NCBI GenBank assembly: GCA_018992685.1
Contig: JACVGT010000042.1
Span: 1 to 39,260, forward strand
Direction: 5' to 3'
Origin: Theionarchaea archaeon
Lineage (GTDB): Archaea; Methanobacteriota_B; Thermococci; Methanofastidiosales; SZ-28-30
Length of the DNA: 39,260 bases
In this document: positions 32,370-39,260 of the stretch, in pieces
Layout of the letters: the number at the start of each line of letters is the position of its first letter
Position numbering within the stretch: position 1 is the first letter of the stretch
Made by a program: the position numbers and the translations under genes
The notes under the pieces: generated by a model
Databases searched by the model: none
Seen by the model: the letters and a program-made list of their open reading frames with translations, nothing else
What the model was told of the DNA's origin: nothing

Positions 32370-33437
32370 ATGAAGATCATTATTGTTGGAGGTGGAGTCG
32401 CTGGATGTTATCTCGGGCAGTTGCTCAGGAAAAGAGGACTTTCGCCTCTCCTGCTGGAAGAGCATACCGAGATTGGCAACCCAGTGCAATGTGCGGGACT
32501 GATCGGGAGAGAAACAGTGGACAGTGCCAAAGTACCTTTTCCCCGTCATGTCATTCTGAGACGCATTGATGGAGCCACCTTCTACCTGGGTGGAAACCAC
32601 TTCACCATCGAACGAGACAGTGCAGCATATGTTGTGGACAGAGCTCTACTGGACAAGCACTTCTCTCGCGGATTACCCATTAACTGTAAAGAGAAGGTGA
32701 TCTCTTGTAAACCCGGGACTCCAATCTCAGTGACAACCACAAAGAACCAGTACACCTGCGACATCCTGCTGGGGTGTGATGGACCGTTTTCTGTGGTCCG
32801 AAAAGAAGTAGGATTCTCTCTAACCCCCTCATTCTACCCAGCAGCTCAGTACGTAGTCCAATTGGCGCCTGAGGACGATTTTGTACATCTTCACGTTCAT
32901 CCCCCCTTCTTCTTCTGGCTGATACCTGAGACAGAAGAGACGATGCGTGTCGGATATGCCGGTCCCCAACCTGTCAGCCACCTCAACAAATTCTTAGAGC
33001 GCAAAGAAATCAGAGGAACTATCCTGGGGAGGCAGGCGGGGCTCATCCCGCTGGGTGAGGGTGAAATAGCTAGGAAGAATATTGCCCTCGTTGGTGACGC
33101 AGCCTGTCAAGTCAAGCCCATGACAGGGGGTGGAATATACTACGGCATGAAAGCTTCAGAAATGGCCGTTCAGTCCCTGGAGGATCTTAATGACTATGAG
33201 AAAGCCTGGAAAAGGAATTTCGGAACAGAAATAAGGACTGCTCTAAGAATCAGAGGAATCTATGAGACTATAAGCATGAAAAATCTCACCAGAGCTTTCA
33301 ATATCTTCAAAGATAATACCTCCCTCATTGAGACTATGGCAGATTTTGAGAGACACACATCGATCCTCAAAGAATTCGCCAAAAACCCTGTCATATTCAA
33401 ACTTGTTGGTTCTGCAATCCGGGGGCTGCTGCGGTAA
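32370..33437 (+). CDS. geranylgeranyl reductase-family FAD oxidoreductase
   Basis: 355 residues from ATG 32370; a GTG at 32364 is an alternative. FAD-binding N-terminus MKIIIVGGGVAGCYLGQLL (GxGxxG) with LEEHTEIGNPVQCAGLI, the second FAD motif LLGCDGPFSVVRKEVG, and the C-terminal GDAACQVKPMTGGGIYYGMKAS. The middle has FFWLIPETEETMRVGYAG. This is the geranylgeranyl reductase family, whose archaeal members saturate the double bonds of isoprenoid lipid chains or quinone tails at the membrane. It is somewhat shorter than typical lipid reductases, so the exact substrate is uncertain. It starts 38 nt after the KaiC-like gene and is probably co-transcribed. Confidence 0.8.
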   Translation: MKIIIVGGGVAGCYLGQLLRKRGLSPLLLEEHTEIGNPVQCAGLIGRETVDSAKVPFPRHVILRRIDGATFYLGGNHFTIERDSAAYVVDRALLDKHFSRGLPINCKEKVISCKPGTPISVTTTKNQYTCDILLGCDGPFSVVRKEVGFSLTPSFYPAAQYVVQLAPEDDFVHLHVHPPFFFWLIPETEETMRVGYAGPQPVSHLNKFLERKEIRGTILGRQAGLIPLGEGEIARKNIALVGDAACQVKPMTGGGIYYGMKASEMAVQSLEDLNDYEKAWKRNFGTEIRTALRIRGIYETISMKNLTRAFNIFKDNTSLIETMADFERHTSILKEFAKNPVIFKLVGSAIRGLLR

Positions 33438-33560
33438 CCACAGTCCCATGGCAGTATGCGGTGGATGACCTTGACGCTTTTTTCGTGAAGCGCACGTCAG
33501 GTTTCCTCTGCAACTGTATTATCTGACTCCTACCCCCTCCTTTTGGGCCAGCGTTACAAA

Positions 33561-33589
33561 GCCTCATCTCTTACGGTCAGGGATGAGGC
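33561..33589. repeat. 8-bp inverted repeat upstream of the three-HTH gene
   Basis: GCCTCATC (33561-33568) and GATGAGGC (33582-33589) with a 13-nt loop, 12 bp before the TATA box. It could be an operator for autoregulation or the end of the upstream transcript; there is no T-run. Confidence 0.5.
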
Positions 33590-33600
33590 ATGGGAAAAAG

Positions 33601-33610
33601 CTTTTATACA
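33601..33610 (+). promoter_or_regulatory. TATA box for the three-HTH gene
   Basis: CTTTTATACA is centred 25 bp before the ATG at 33630. Confidence 0.55.
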
Positions 33611-33629
33611 CCAGAAACCATAACACGGC

Positions 33630-34061
33630 ATGCGGAAGTTTTCGGATGAAGAGCTTTTGGAGTTTCATCGAAAAGGGTTAACAGATAGGGAGATCAGTGA
33701 GAAGTTGGGTGTGACTCAGGCCGCAGTCAACTATCGCCGGGAGAAACTGGGTCTGGAAAATAATTACCAGCCAATCACATTTTCCGACCAGCAGCTGCTC
33801 GCCCTGTACAATCAAGGCTTGAATGATAGGGAAATAAGTGAAACCCTTGGCGTGACTCAAGCTGCTGTAAACTACAGAAGAGGGAGACTGGGACTGAAAT
33901 CGAATCACATATCGGAAAGAGTTTTCTCAACCCTGTATGAAGAAGGATTGTCTGCTGAAGAAATCGCTCACCGGTTGGATGCCCCGCTTCCAGCAGTTTT
34001 GCATAAGATGAAGAAATTCGAAATCGTTTCAGAACATGGTGTGGCAGAGGCAGAAGTATAA
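33630..34061 (+). CDS. tandem three-helix-turn-helix DNA-binding protein
   Basis: 143 residues made almost only of three consecutive HTH modules of about 45-50 residues. Module 1 has KGLTDREISEKLGVTQAAVNYRR, written here in parts: REISEKLGVTQAAV then NYRREKLGL. Module 2 has REISETLGVTQAAV then NYRRGRLGL. Module 3 is diverged (AEEIAHRLDAPLPAVLHKM). Modules 1 and 2 share identical recognition-helix residues, so they should read the same base sequence twice. There is no ligand domain. The architecture suggests binding to repeated or extended sites. The neighbourhood of surface-protein genes with repeated palindromes makes it one candidate regulator, without proof. Confidence 0.75.
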   Translation: MRKFSDEELLEFHRKGLTDREISEKLGVTQAAVNYRREKLGLENNYQPITFSDQQLLALYNQGLNDREISETLGVTQAAVNYRRGRLGLKSNHISERVFSTLYEEGLSAEEIAHRLDAPLPAVLHKMKKFEIVSEHGVAEAEV

Positions 34062-34132
34062 TTCAGGGACTCATTGTTCACCCCTTACTGATTTCTAGCT
34101 ACAACTGGTTTGCTTCAAAATCATTAAACATT

Positions 34133-34151
34133 GACCGAAAGACTTATATAG
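34133..34151 (+). promoter_or_regulatory. BRE/TATA promoter of the RHH-like gene
   Basis: GACCGAAAGACTTATATAG is almost identical to the promoter at 24456. It gives a leader of about 20 nt with AGGTGG (34182-34187) as ribosome binding site. Confidence 0.6.
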
Positions 34152-34193
34152 GATTATTGTTAAAGGTGTCAAAACGAGTAAAGGTGGAAAGCT

Positions 34194-34364
34194 ATGAAAA
34201 ATATCACTTTCAAGAACATACCAGACAATCTGTACTACAAGGTAGTTGAATGGAAGGGAAAGTTGCGCTGTGCTACATGGCAGGATTTCCTCGAGAAGGT
34301 AATTTTCGTCCTGGAAGAATCTGAAGATACCATGGTAGTAGAACAGGCGTCAGAAAGAGCGTAG
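34194..34364 (+). CDS. 56-residue ribbon-helix-helix-like protein
   Basis: Found by direct reading because it is short. The product begins MKNITFKNIPDNLYYKVVEW, then KGKLRCATWQDFLEKVIFVL, and ends EDTMVVEQASERA. The start ITFKNIPDNLYYKVVEW is typical of an Arc/CopG-like RHH fold: one beta strand, then helix A, a turn and helix B. RHH proteins bind DNA as dimers through the strand pair. The start is supported by AGGTGG 6 nt upstream and a strong promoter. It lies 371 nt upstream of the 1379-residue surface protein and is a natural candidate for controlling that gene. Confidence 0.65.
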   Translation: MKNITFKNIPDNLYYKVVEWKGKLRCATWQDFLEKVIFVLEESEDTMVVEQASERA

Positions 34365-34523
34365 AACGCTGGGAGGCATTGCCTGCCGCCTTCATACCAC
34401 TGCAACAACTTCTTGTGTGAGCACGAAGCTTTCTTACGAATCCGATCGTAATTTTGGATTTGTCACGCAAATGTCCCTTTATCTTCACAAAGGAAACCTC
34501 ACATGAAGATTTTGATTAAAGTA

Positions 34524-34540
34524 ACTACTATGATAGTAGT
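34524..34540. promoter_or_regulatory. palindrome ACTACTAT-G-ATAGTAGT
   Basis: A perfect 8-bp inverted repeat around a single G. It lies 57 bp upstream of the first promoter element, the same position as the related palindrome at 38988 before the next surface gene. The flanks AAAG-AACTA and GTA--ACAG also align between the two loci. Confidence 0.6.
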
Positions 34541-34588
34541 AAACAGAAAAACAACGAAAAAGAAATCTTTCTTTTTATCCTCAACAAT

Positions 34589-34626
34589 GACCTTATATGC
34601 CTTCCTTAAGCGAAAAGTATATAAAG
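34589..34626 (+). promoter_or_regulatory. twin TATA promoters of the surface-protein gene at 34736
   Basis: GACCTTATAT (34589-34598), 11 bp, then GCGAAAAGTATATAAAGGG. The second is the stronger BRE/TATA element and predicts a start near 34648. The same pair with the same 11-bp spacing occurs at 39053-39092. Confidence 0.6.
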
Positions 34627-34735
34627 GGATAGATGTATAAGAATTAAAACCTTCAATTAGACGAAAGTTCCAAAAGATGGCATGAGAAAAGTTCTCTGAC
34701 CATCTGGGATCAAGTCTGACAAAGGAGGAAAGGAT

Positions 34736-37700
34736 ATGGCAACCACAAAAAGAAAGGTTAACGGTCTTCTCATATGCGTGCTCCTGGCAGGGAGCATGAT
34801 CATACTGAACTCGAGAGAAGTAGCAGCCCAGAGTATTGGAGGTACTGTATACGAAGACTCCAACATGAATGGTGTCTTCGATGCAGGCGAGGGTTTCCTC
34901 ACGGGTGGAACAGTCTTTCTCGATCATCCTGCTGGAATCTCCATCCCCATTGGAGGAGGTGGTGTCTACAATTTGGCCACTTCCATGGGATTTCACTGGG
35001 TAACAGTACGTATCCCGGGTTACAAGGCAGTAACGAAGAACGTCAACGTCACAGGTGCCATGGCCGTAAACTTCGGAATGGTACCCTTTGAGTCCGTAAC
35101 AGGCAGAGCAGTGAAGACAGATGGCACTGGTGTTGTGGGCATGCATGTGGAAGTCTATGATCAAACATTCACGTATGTCATGGAAACCTACACCGATGCT
35201 TTTGGGAATTACTGTATCCATGGGTTGCCTCCAGGCATTTACAACTTGCGTATTCAAAAGGCAGAATACTTCGACCAGTGGAAATTCAATATCACAGTGG
35301 ATGGAACCACTATCAGTGGTGTGCAGTATAACTGGCACACTACATCCAACGTTGATTTCACCAATTTGAGTTACGATCACGGAATGGTTTTCGGAACAGT
35401 GAACAGTGGAGGGAATCCCTTGCCTGGAGCAGTGGTTGAGGTTCCCGGACTAGGGTTGAGTACTACGACGGACGTTTTCGGTAACTACAGTATCCATAAC
35501 ATTCCCGCAGGCTGGTTCTACATTGTGGCCAAGAAACCTGGGTTCCAGACCGGTGTTGAATTGATTTGTGTTACCAATGGAACTACCGGTCCTACAGGCC
35601 CCACCATCTTTAACCTGGTAACTGCAACGGGATTGCCCATAATACAAGGATCAGTCACAGATGGTCAGCAAGCCATTGAAAATGCACTGGTGGAAATACC
35701 CGGTCTCGGATGGTCATACGGAACTGGATTAGAGATTTACACCGACAAGGCGGGGTTCTACATTTTCGCCGACTACGGGGCCAGTAATTCGTACACTGCC
35801 CATCCTCTGACAGCAGGAAAATTCAACATTGTGGTGCGCAATGAAGCAGGAAGCGTTACTGATGAAAGCGATAATCACCACAAAACCAACGCTCGCATTG
35901 TCACAGCTCAAATGGGGCGAGTTACGGTCTCTGACTTCAGGTTAGAGGAGAACTATGGCATCAAATTCGGGCGCGTAATCAACACAGATGGAATTGGAGT
36001 TGAAGGGGCTACTGTCTATGTTCCCTACTCTCCGTATAAGACAGTGACAGACAGCAATGGAGTCTTCGCCATGAAGCTGCCCTCTGAAACCTATTCTGAG
36101 GACTGTGACTCAGCCGTGCTACCCTACCAGACAACTCGAGGATTTGACGAAATGACCTACTGTGGTATGATAGATACGTTCCAGACGAGCTGTACTGGAA
36201 CTCCTCCAGATTGCCATCGAATGCACAAAGCCCGGTATCTCATCAAAGCAGAAAAGGCATCATACACGGTAACGCTGGAATATTATATACCGGTTCCTGG
36301 AGGACCGGGACTTGCCAGTCCTCCTGATCCTTGTGACTTGTGCGAAAACGGCATCATCCTCAATCACAGGACAGGAATTCTCAAAGGACAGGTATATGAT
36401 GCAGGCGGGATGCCTGTCACCAATGGCTTCGTATTTGTGGCCGGACGTGACGTACCGCTGCTGGCCAATGGGTATTTCGAAACCCATGATGTGGCTCCAG
36501 GAATCTACACTGCTGCAGTCATCGATCCTACGAGGACCATTCTGGGAAGGGAGACTGGAATTCATGTCTATCCCGATCAGATTACCTACGAGATTATCAA
36601 TCTCGGTGCTACTCCCACTACTCATTTCATATCAGGATTCATCTACAGCAACAAGGTCATACCTGATGGTGCAGGTAATATGATTCCTGATACCAATGGA
36701 TATACGGCAGGCGCATCTTTTGATCCGGGAGAGGGAATTTATGGAGTTACCGTGGAGACGACTGCCAGCTCCAGTTACAATGCAACGACTGACAGTTATG
36801 GGTTCTACTGCATAACAGGAATTGACACGACAATAGCAGCCACTACTATCGTGGCAGTAAAGACTGGGTACATTACTATTGCCAATCCCTCAGTGACTCC
36901 TTCTTTTGTCCTAGCATTCTTCTCCGGGTTTGCAGGAACTGCAGGTGCCACTGTATCTCCCATGAGCAAGTTCAGAGGAAGTCTATCAGGGAGAGTAACA
37001 AATGAATCAGGAAGAGATGTATCCAGTGCCATAGCTGCGATTTGGGAGCCAGCCATGATTACGGACGAAACCGACACCAATGGATTCTACATCTTTGATG
37101 ATGTTGAATACGGTTCCTATTTGGTGATGGTGTGTGGCGGAGGAGCATGTGGTATTGACTACCAGGTGGCTTTCAGCCAGGGTTCCTATGCACCAGTGAC
37201 TGTCAATGGAAATGTGACCAAGGACATTACCATAGAGAAAATGAAGGGCAGAGTTGAAGGGATAGTGGACGACGGCGCCAATCCCCTTGTTGATGTTGCA
37301 GTAAGAATATCTGGAATGTATTCTGCTTCAACAGACAGTGCAGGGTACTATACGGTGCTGAACGTTCCTTCCGGTACGCATACTGCCTATGCATACGCAT
37401 ACGGATACATCCTGCAGAAGCACAACAACGCAGATCAGAGCATCGGTATTGTCGGAGGACAGATAGCAACTGCAAACTTCTCGTTGGCCGCTGGAATTAT
37501 GAACACCGGATGGGCAGATGGGTTCATAACTCTTGAGCTCACTGATGGGTTCTGCAATATTGTAGCCAGACTCAATCCATCCTTCGATTTTGCCTTGACT
37601 GATAGTGAAGGGTACTACCTGATCACCAATATCAACAGCGGAACCCAGTACTACGTACATGGTGAACTCGCTAACTACGAAGTCTCAGCTGCGGGTCCCT

Positions 37701-38875
37701 TTGCAGTGAGTGCAGGAACGGGCACACGAGTAGCTGTCATTCACCTCAGACGGTGCACAGGTACCATTGATGGATATCTCACAGATTCCCAGACTGGAGC
37801 ACCCATCGTGGGAGCCACAGTCAAACTCTCGGACATGAACAGGAACAGTGAGGTTTCGTTGTGGTCTCCCGGCGTGGACTACTACACAGATTACAGCAGA
37901 ACCCAGATATACCAGACGACCACTGATTCTCTAGGGTACTACCAGTTCACCCTTGTCCCATGGAATGACGCGAATACGTCCGGACTGAACAAAACGTGGG
38001 CATGGAGTGTGGTAGTCATCAAGACAGGGTATGCGGTGGGCACGAGCAATGCCGCAGTGGCGTGCGGTTCCACGAGTACGGTGAGCTTCACAGTTGATCC
38101 GTTGTGTGGAGTCTCTGGCACTGTGACATTTGACGTATTGTGTGCCACCACAAGCACGGTGACTGCTACCCAGGTTGCAGGCGGGGAAGAAGGACTCACT
38201 GAGTTTGGCTGGTCAACGAATGGTGTTGCCACCGTGACTACAAATGGAGGCAGTTACTATATCGGTCACTTGCACCCCGGAGCCTACAGCGTGACAGCCA
38301 CTGCAGGCAGCTGCATCATGAGCAGTCCATCCACACCCTATACGGGAGCTAATGCAGTAGCACTGAACTACAGGAAGACAACCCCAGATATTGACTTTGG
38401 ATTTGGCCTAGTTGGATCACCAAGTCCTGTGTCCGGATCTGAATCTGGATCTGAAACGGGAACAGGAACAACATCTGGTTCAGACTCTAGCAGTGGCTCG
38501 AGTTCTGAAACTGGTGACCAAGGATCCGGTAGCGAAGGAGATCAAGAGAGCGATTCTAGCAGTGGGAGCAGTACTACTCCCTCACAGGGCGGTCAGTCTC
38601 AGAGTCAGGAACCTGAACAGGGATCCTACTACAACAGACTCCTCAAAGAGGTAGCAGAAAACGTCGTTAAGCAGGCTAGAGCGCTGAAGAACAGGATCTA
38701 CGAAACGTTGGAAACAGATACCGTCCCAGATAATATCAGGCGGATGCTCACGCTGGCAGATTCCAACCTGGAGAATGCAGAGACGGCCCTCACTCAGCAG
38801 AACTACGTAGAGGTTCTCAAATTCGCGCAGACTGCCATTTCATACTACGAGAAGATCCTTCAAGAACTCACTTAA
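34736..38875 (+). CDS. large secreted protein with carboxypeptidase-regulatory-like repeats
   Basis: 1379 residues. Signal peptide (VNGLLICVLLAGSMIIL, cleavage near VAAQS). The body is about twelve beta-sandwich domains of the CarboxypepD_reg/Cna-B type, each with G-x-V-x-x-x-G-x-[PG]-[VL]-x-[GN]-A-x-V, then T-D-x-x-G-x-Y and G-x-Y/T-H. Clear starts lie near residues 30, 120, 215, 305, 545, 755, 840 and 1125. The first repeat has a calcium-loop-like EDSNMNGVFDAGEG. Residues about 1231-1295 are a Ser/Gly/Thr/Gln-rich flexible linker, probably glycosylated, followed by a helical C-terminal domain of about 85 residues (LLKEVAENVVKQARALKNRI). No membrane anchor is present, so that helical domain may dock to the S-layer. 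Confidence 0.85.
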   Translation: MATTKRKVNGLLICVLLAGSMIILNSREVAAQSIGGTVYEDSNMNGVFDAGEGFLTGGTVFLDHPAGISIPIGGGGVYNLATSMGFHWVTVRIPGYKAVTKNVNVTGAMAVNFGMVPFESVTGRAVKTDGTGVVGMHVEVYDQTFTYVMETYTDAFGNYCIHGLPPGIYNLRIQKAEYFDQWKFNITVDGTTISGVQYNWHTTSNVDFTNLSYDHGMVFGTVNSGGNPLPGAVVEVPGLGLSTTTDVFGNYSIHNIPAGWFYIVAKKPGFQTGVELICVTNGTTGPTGPTIFNLVTATGLPIIQGSVTDGQQAIENALVEIPGLGWSYGTGLEIYTDKAGFYIFADYGASNSYTAHPLTAGKFNIVVRNEAGSVTDESDNHHKTNARIVTAQMGRVTVSDFRLEENYGIKFGRVINTDGIGVEGATVYVPYSPYKTVTDSNGVFAMKLPSETYSEDCDSAVLPYQTTRGFDEMTYCGMIDTFQTSCTGTPPDCHRMHKARYLIKAEKASYTVTLEYYIPVPGGPGLASPPDPCDLCENGIILNHRTGILKGQVYDAGGMPVTNGFVFVAGRDVPLLANGYFETHDVAPGIYTAAVIDPTRTILGRETGIHVYPDQITYEIINLGATPTTHFISGFIYSNKVIPDGAGNMIPDTNGYTAGASFDPGEGIYGVTVETTASSSYNATTDSYGFYCITGIDTTIAATTIVAVKTGYITIANPSVTPSFVLAFFSGFAGTAGATVSPMSKFRGSLSGRVTNESGRDVSSAIAAIWEPAMITDETDTNGFYIFDDVEYGSYLVMVCGGGACGIDYQVAFSQGSYAPVTVNGNVTKDITIEKMKGRVEGIVDDGANPLVDVAVRISGMYSASTDSAGYYTVLNVPSGTHTAYAYAYGYILQKHNNADQSIGIVGGQIATANFSLAAGIMNTGWADGFITLELTDGFCNIVARLNPSFDFALTDSEGYYLITNINSGTQYYVHGELANYEVSAAGPFAVSAGTGTRVAVIHLRRCTGTIDGYLTDSQTGAPIVGATVKLSDMNRNSEVSLWSPGVDYYTDYSRTQIYQTTTDSLGYYQFTLVPWNDANTSGLNKTWAWSVVVIKTGYAVGTSNAAVACGSTSTVSFTVDPLCGVSGTVTFDVLCATTSTVTATQVAGGEEGLTEFGWSTNGVATVTTNGGSYYIGHLHPGAYSVTATAGSCIMSSPSTPYTGANAVALNYRKTTPDIDFGFGLVGSPSPVSGSESGSETGTGTTSGSDSSSGSSSETGDQGSGSEGDQESDSSSGSSTTPSQGGQSQSQEPEQGSYYNRLLKEVAENVVKQARALKNRIYETLETDTVPDNIRRMLTLADSNLENAETALTQQNYVEVLKFAQTAISYYEKILQELT

Positions 38876-38895
38876 CTTCTTCTTTTTTCCTTTTT

Positions 38896-38919
38896 AAATT
38901 ACTATCGTAATAGTAATTT
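38896..38919. promoter_or_regulatory. long palindrome AAATTACTAT-CGTA-ATAGTAATTT
   Basis: Perfect 10-bp arms with a 4-bp spacer, the longest copy of the motif. It starts in the T-rich terminator of the upstream gene, so part of it could serve termination, but the core matches the other operator copies. Confidence 0.65.
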
Positions 38920-38953
38920 CAATTCACTACCCGAACGAGCCAGTATTCTTTCT

Positions 38954-38969
38954 TACTACTTAAATAGTA
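38954..38969. promoter_or_regulatory. palindrome copy TACTAC-TTAA-ATAGTA
   Basis: One mismatch from the TACTAT-N4-ATAGTA pattern with the same spacing. Its centre is 54 bp from the first copy and 33 bp from the third. Confidence 0.45.
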
Positions 38970-38987
38970 TCTTTTTTAGGAAAAGCA

Positions 38988-39001
38988 ACTATCATAATAG
39001 T
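38988..39001. promoter_or_regulatory. palindrome copy ACTAT-CATA-ATAGT
   Basis: 5-bp arms. It is about 58 bp upstream of the twin promoter pair, matching the position of the 34524 palindrome relative to its promoter. Confidence 0.5.
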
Positions 39002-39052
39002 AGTATTACAGGATTAGACCCTAGAAGAATATTTATTTATATTCAAAATAAA

Positions 39053-39092
39053 GACCTTATATAGGATGAATGACCGAAAAGTATTTAAAGGG
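39053..39092 (+). promoter_or_regulatory. twin TATA promoters of the gene at 39208
   Basis: GACCTTATAT (39053-39062), 11 bp, then CCGAAAAGTATTTAAAGGG, the same arrangement as at 34589-34626. Confidence 0.6.
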
Positions 39093-39207
39093 TAATAATC
39101 ATAAGCATTTAGCAAAGAATCAGAACTCAAATCCAAAATAATGGCAAGATATATTCCCTTGTCATTGAGGATGAAGTCTGACGAACCAATAGTAGGAGGT
39201 AAAAAAG

Positions 39208-39260
39208 ATGGAAAACAAACCAGCGAAGAGAGGCTTAAGCCTCTTCATATGCATCATACT
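39208..39260 (+). CDS. exported protein, N-terminal fragment (cut by window end)
   Basis: Only 17 codons are visible: MENKPAKRGLSLFICII. A charged start followed by a hydrophobic run indicates a signal peptide, as in the upstream 1379-residue protein. GTAGGAGGT 6-14 nt before the ATG is a strong ribosome binding site. The shared upstream architecture suggests another large surface protein, possibly a paralogue. Confidence 0.65.
   Translation, partial: MENKPAKRGLSLFICII

Larger units (their letters stand above)
34365..34735 (+). promoter_or_regulatory. long regulatory region and leader of the surface-protein gene
   Basis: It contains an imperfect inverted repeat (TTACGA 34435-34440 with TCGTAA 34447-34452), a perfect palindrome (34524-34540), twin promoters (34589-34598 and 34612-34626), and a leader of about 90 nt with AAGTCTGAC then AAAGGAGG before the ATG at 34736. 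The 45-codon frame starting ATGAAGATTTTG at 34503 runs through the TATA boxes and is not taken as a gene. Confidence 0.55.
38876..39207 (+). promoter_or_regulatory. regulatory region and leader of the next surface gene
   Basis: A T-rich terminator of the preceding gene (38879-38895) runs directly into three copies of the TACTAT-N4-ATAGTA-type palindrome. These are followed by twin TATA boxes (39053-39062; 39076-39092) and a leader of about 95 nt with AAGTCTGAC (39175-39183) and GTAGGAGGT before the ATG at 39208. It parallels 34365-34735 element by element. Confidence 0.55.

Noticed and set aside
34503..34640. 45-codon frame starting ATGAAGATTTTG
   Set aside because: It runs through the palindrome and both TATA boxes of the downstream gene and is Lys-rich from AT composition; it is better explained as regulatory DNA.
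34499..35380. 293-codon open frame on the minus strand
   Set aside because: It is antisense to the promoter, leader and first 200 codons of the clearly real surface-protein gene, and its translation is low-complexity with no family or start signals.

Overview
This window is archaeal chromosomal DNA. Evidence: proteasome-activating nucleotidase, MBF1, an F420-dependent Mer-type reductase, a geranylgeranyl-reductase-type flavoprotein, ADP-forming acyl-CoA synthetase beta subunit, archaeal pilus FlaI/FlaJ-type proteins, a DUF835 sensor, and TATA boxes placed about 25-28 bp before many start codons (mostly leaderless mRNAs). The gene set suggests an uncultured, non-halophilic Euryarchaeota-like lineage (Theionarchaea or relatives would fit). 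The exact taxon cannot be fixed from sequence alone. There is no rRNA, CRISPR array, IS element or prophage.

Layout. 1-1515: the 3' end of an S-layer-like gene, then two small secreted or anchored proteins on the minus strand. 1767-6015: a VCBS-like exported protein, a YhfC-type membrane peptidase and a MEDS-PAS-GAF-DUF835 sensor. 6385-6456: tRNA-Gly(TCC). 6518-8442: an M28 aminopeptidase coupled to an adenosine-specific kinase. 8522-12562: a minus-strand pilus assembly operon (ATPase, two TadC/FlaJ-like membrane proteins, prepilin peptidase) with no pilin in it. 12730-20416: radical SAM, GvpD-like ATPase, AcdB plus carbamate kinase, a winged-helix regulator, a small secreted peptide and a membrane-anchored FKBP. 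20418-24371: zinc ribbon plus MBF1, PAN, a 480-bp structured intergenic region, Mer and a multi-zinc-ribbon protein. 24497-33437: a winged-helix protein translationally coupled to a 2183-residue surface protein, then a KaiC-like protein with a broken Walker A motif and a flavoprotein. 33630-39260: a three-HTH protein, a small ribbon-helix-helix-like protein, a 1379-residue carboxypeptidase-regulatory-repeat surface protein, and the start of another exported protein.

How it fits together. The dominant theme is the cell surface: three large exported proteins, pilus machinery, an S-layer-like gene end, a surface foldase and peptidases, interspersed with small DNA-binding proteins. The best candidate for something undescribed is a recurring palindrome, TACTAT-N4-ATAGTA. 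It sits on the predicted start site of the pilus operon and in the upstream regions of the surface-protein genes at 34736 and 39208. A weaker match precedes the wHTH/giant-protein operon at 24497. The 34736 and 39208 genes also share the same upstream architecture: palindrome, twin TATA boxes with identical 11-bp spacing, and a leader of about 90 nt with an AAGTCTGAC element. This suggests one regulator coordinating pili and surface layer. Three genes too short for the supplied gene calls (zinc ribbon 20418-20582, RHH-like 34194-34364, possible remnant 6165-6323) were found by reading the sequence.
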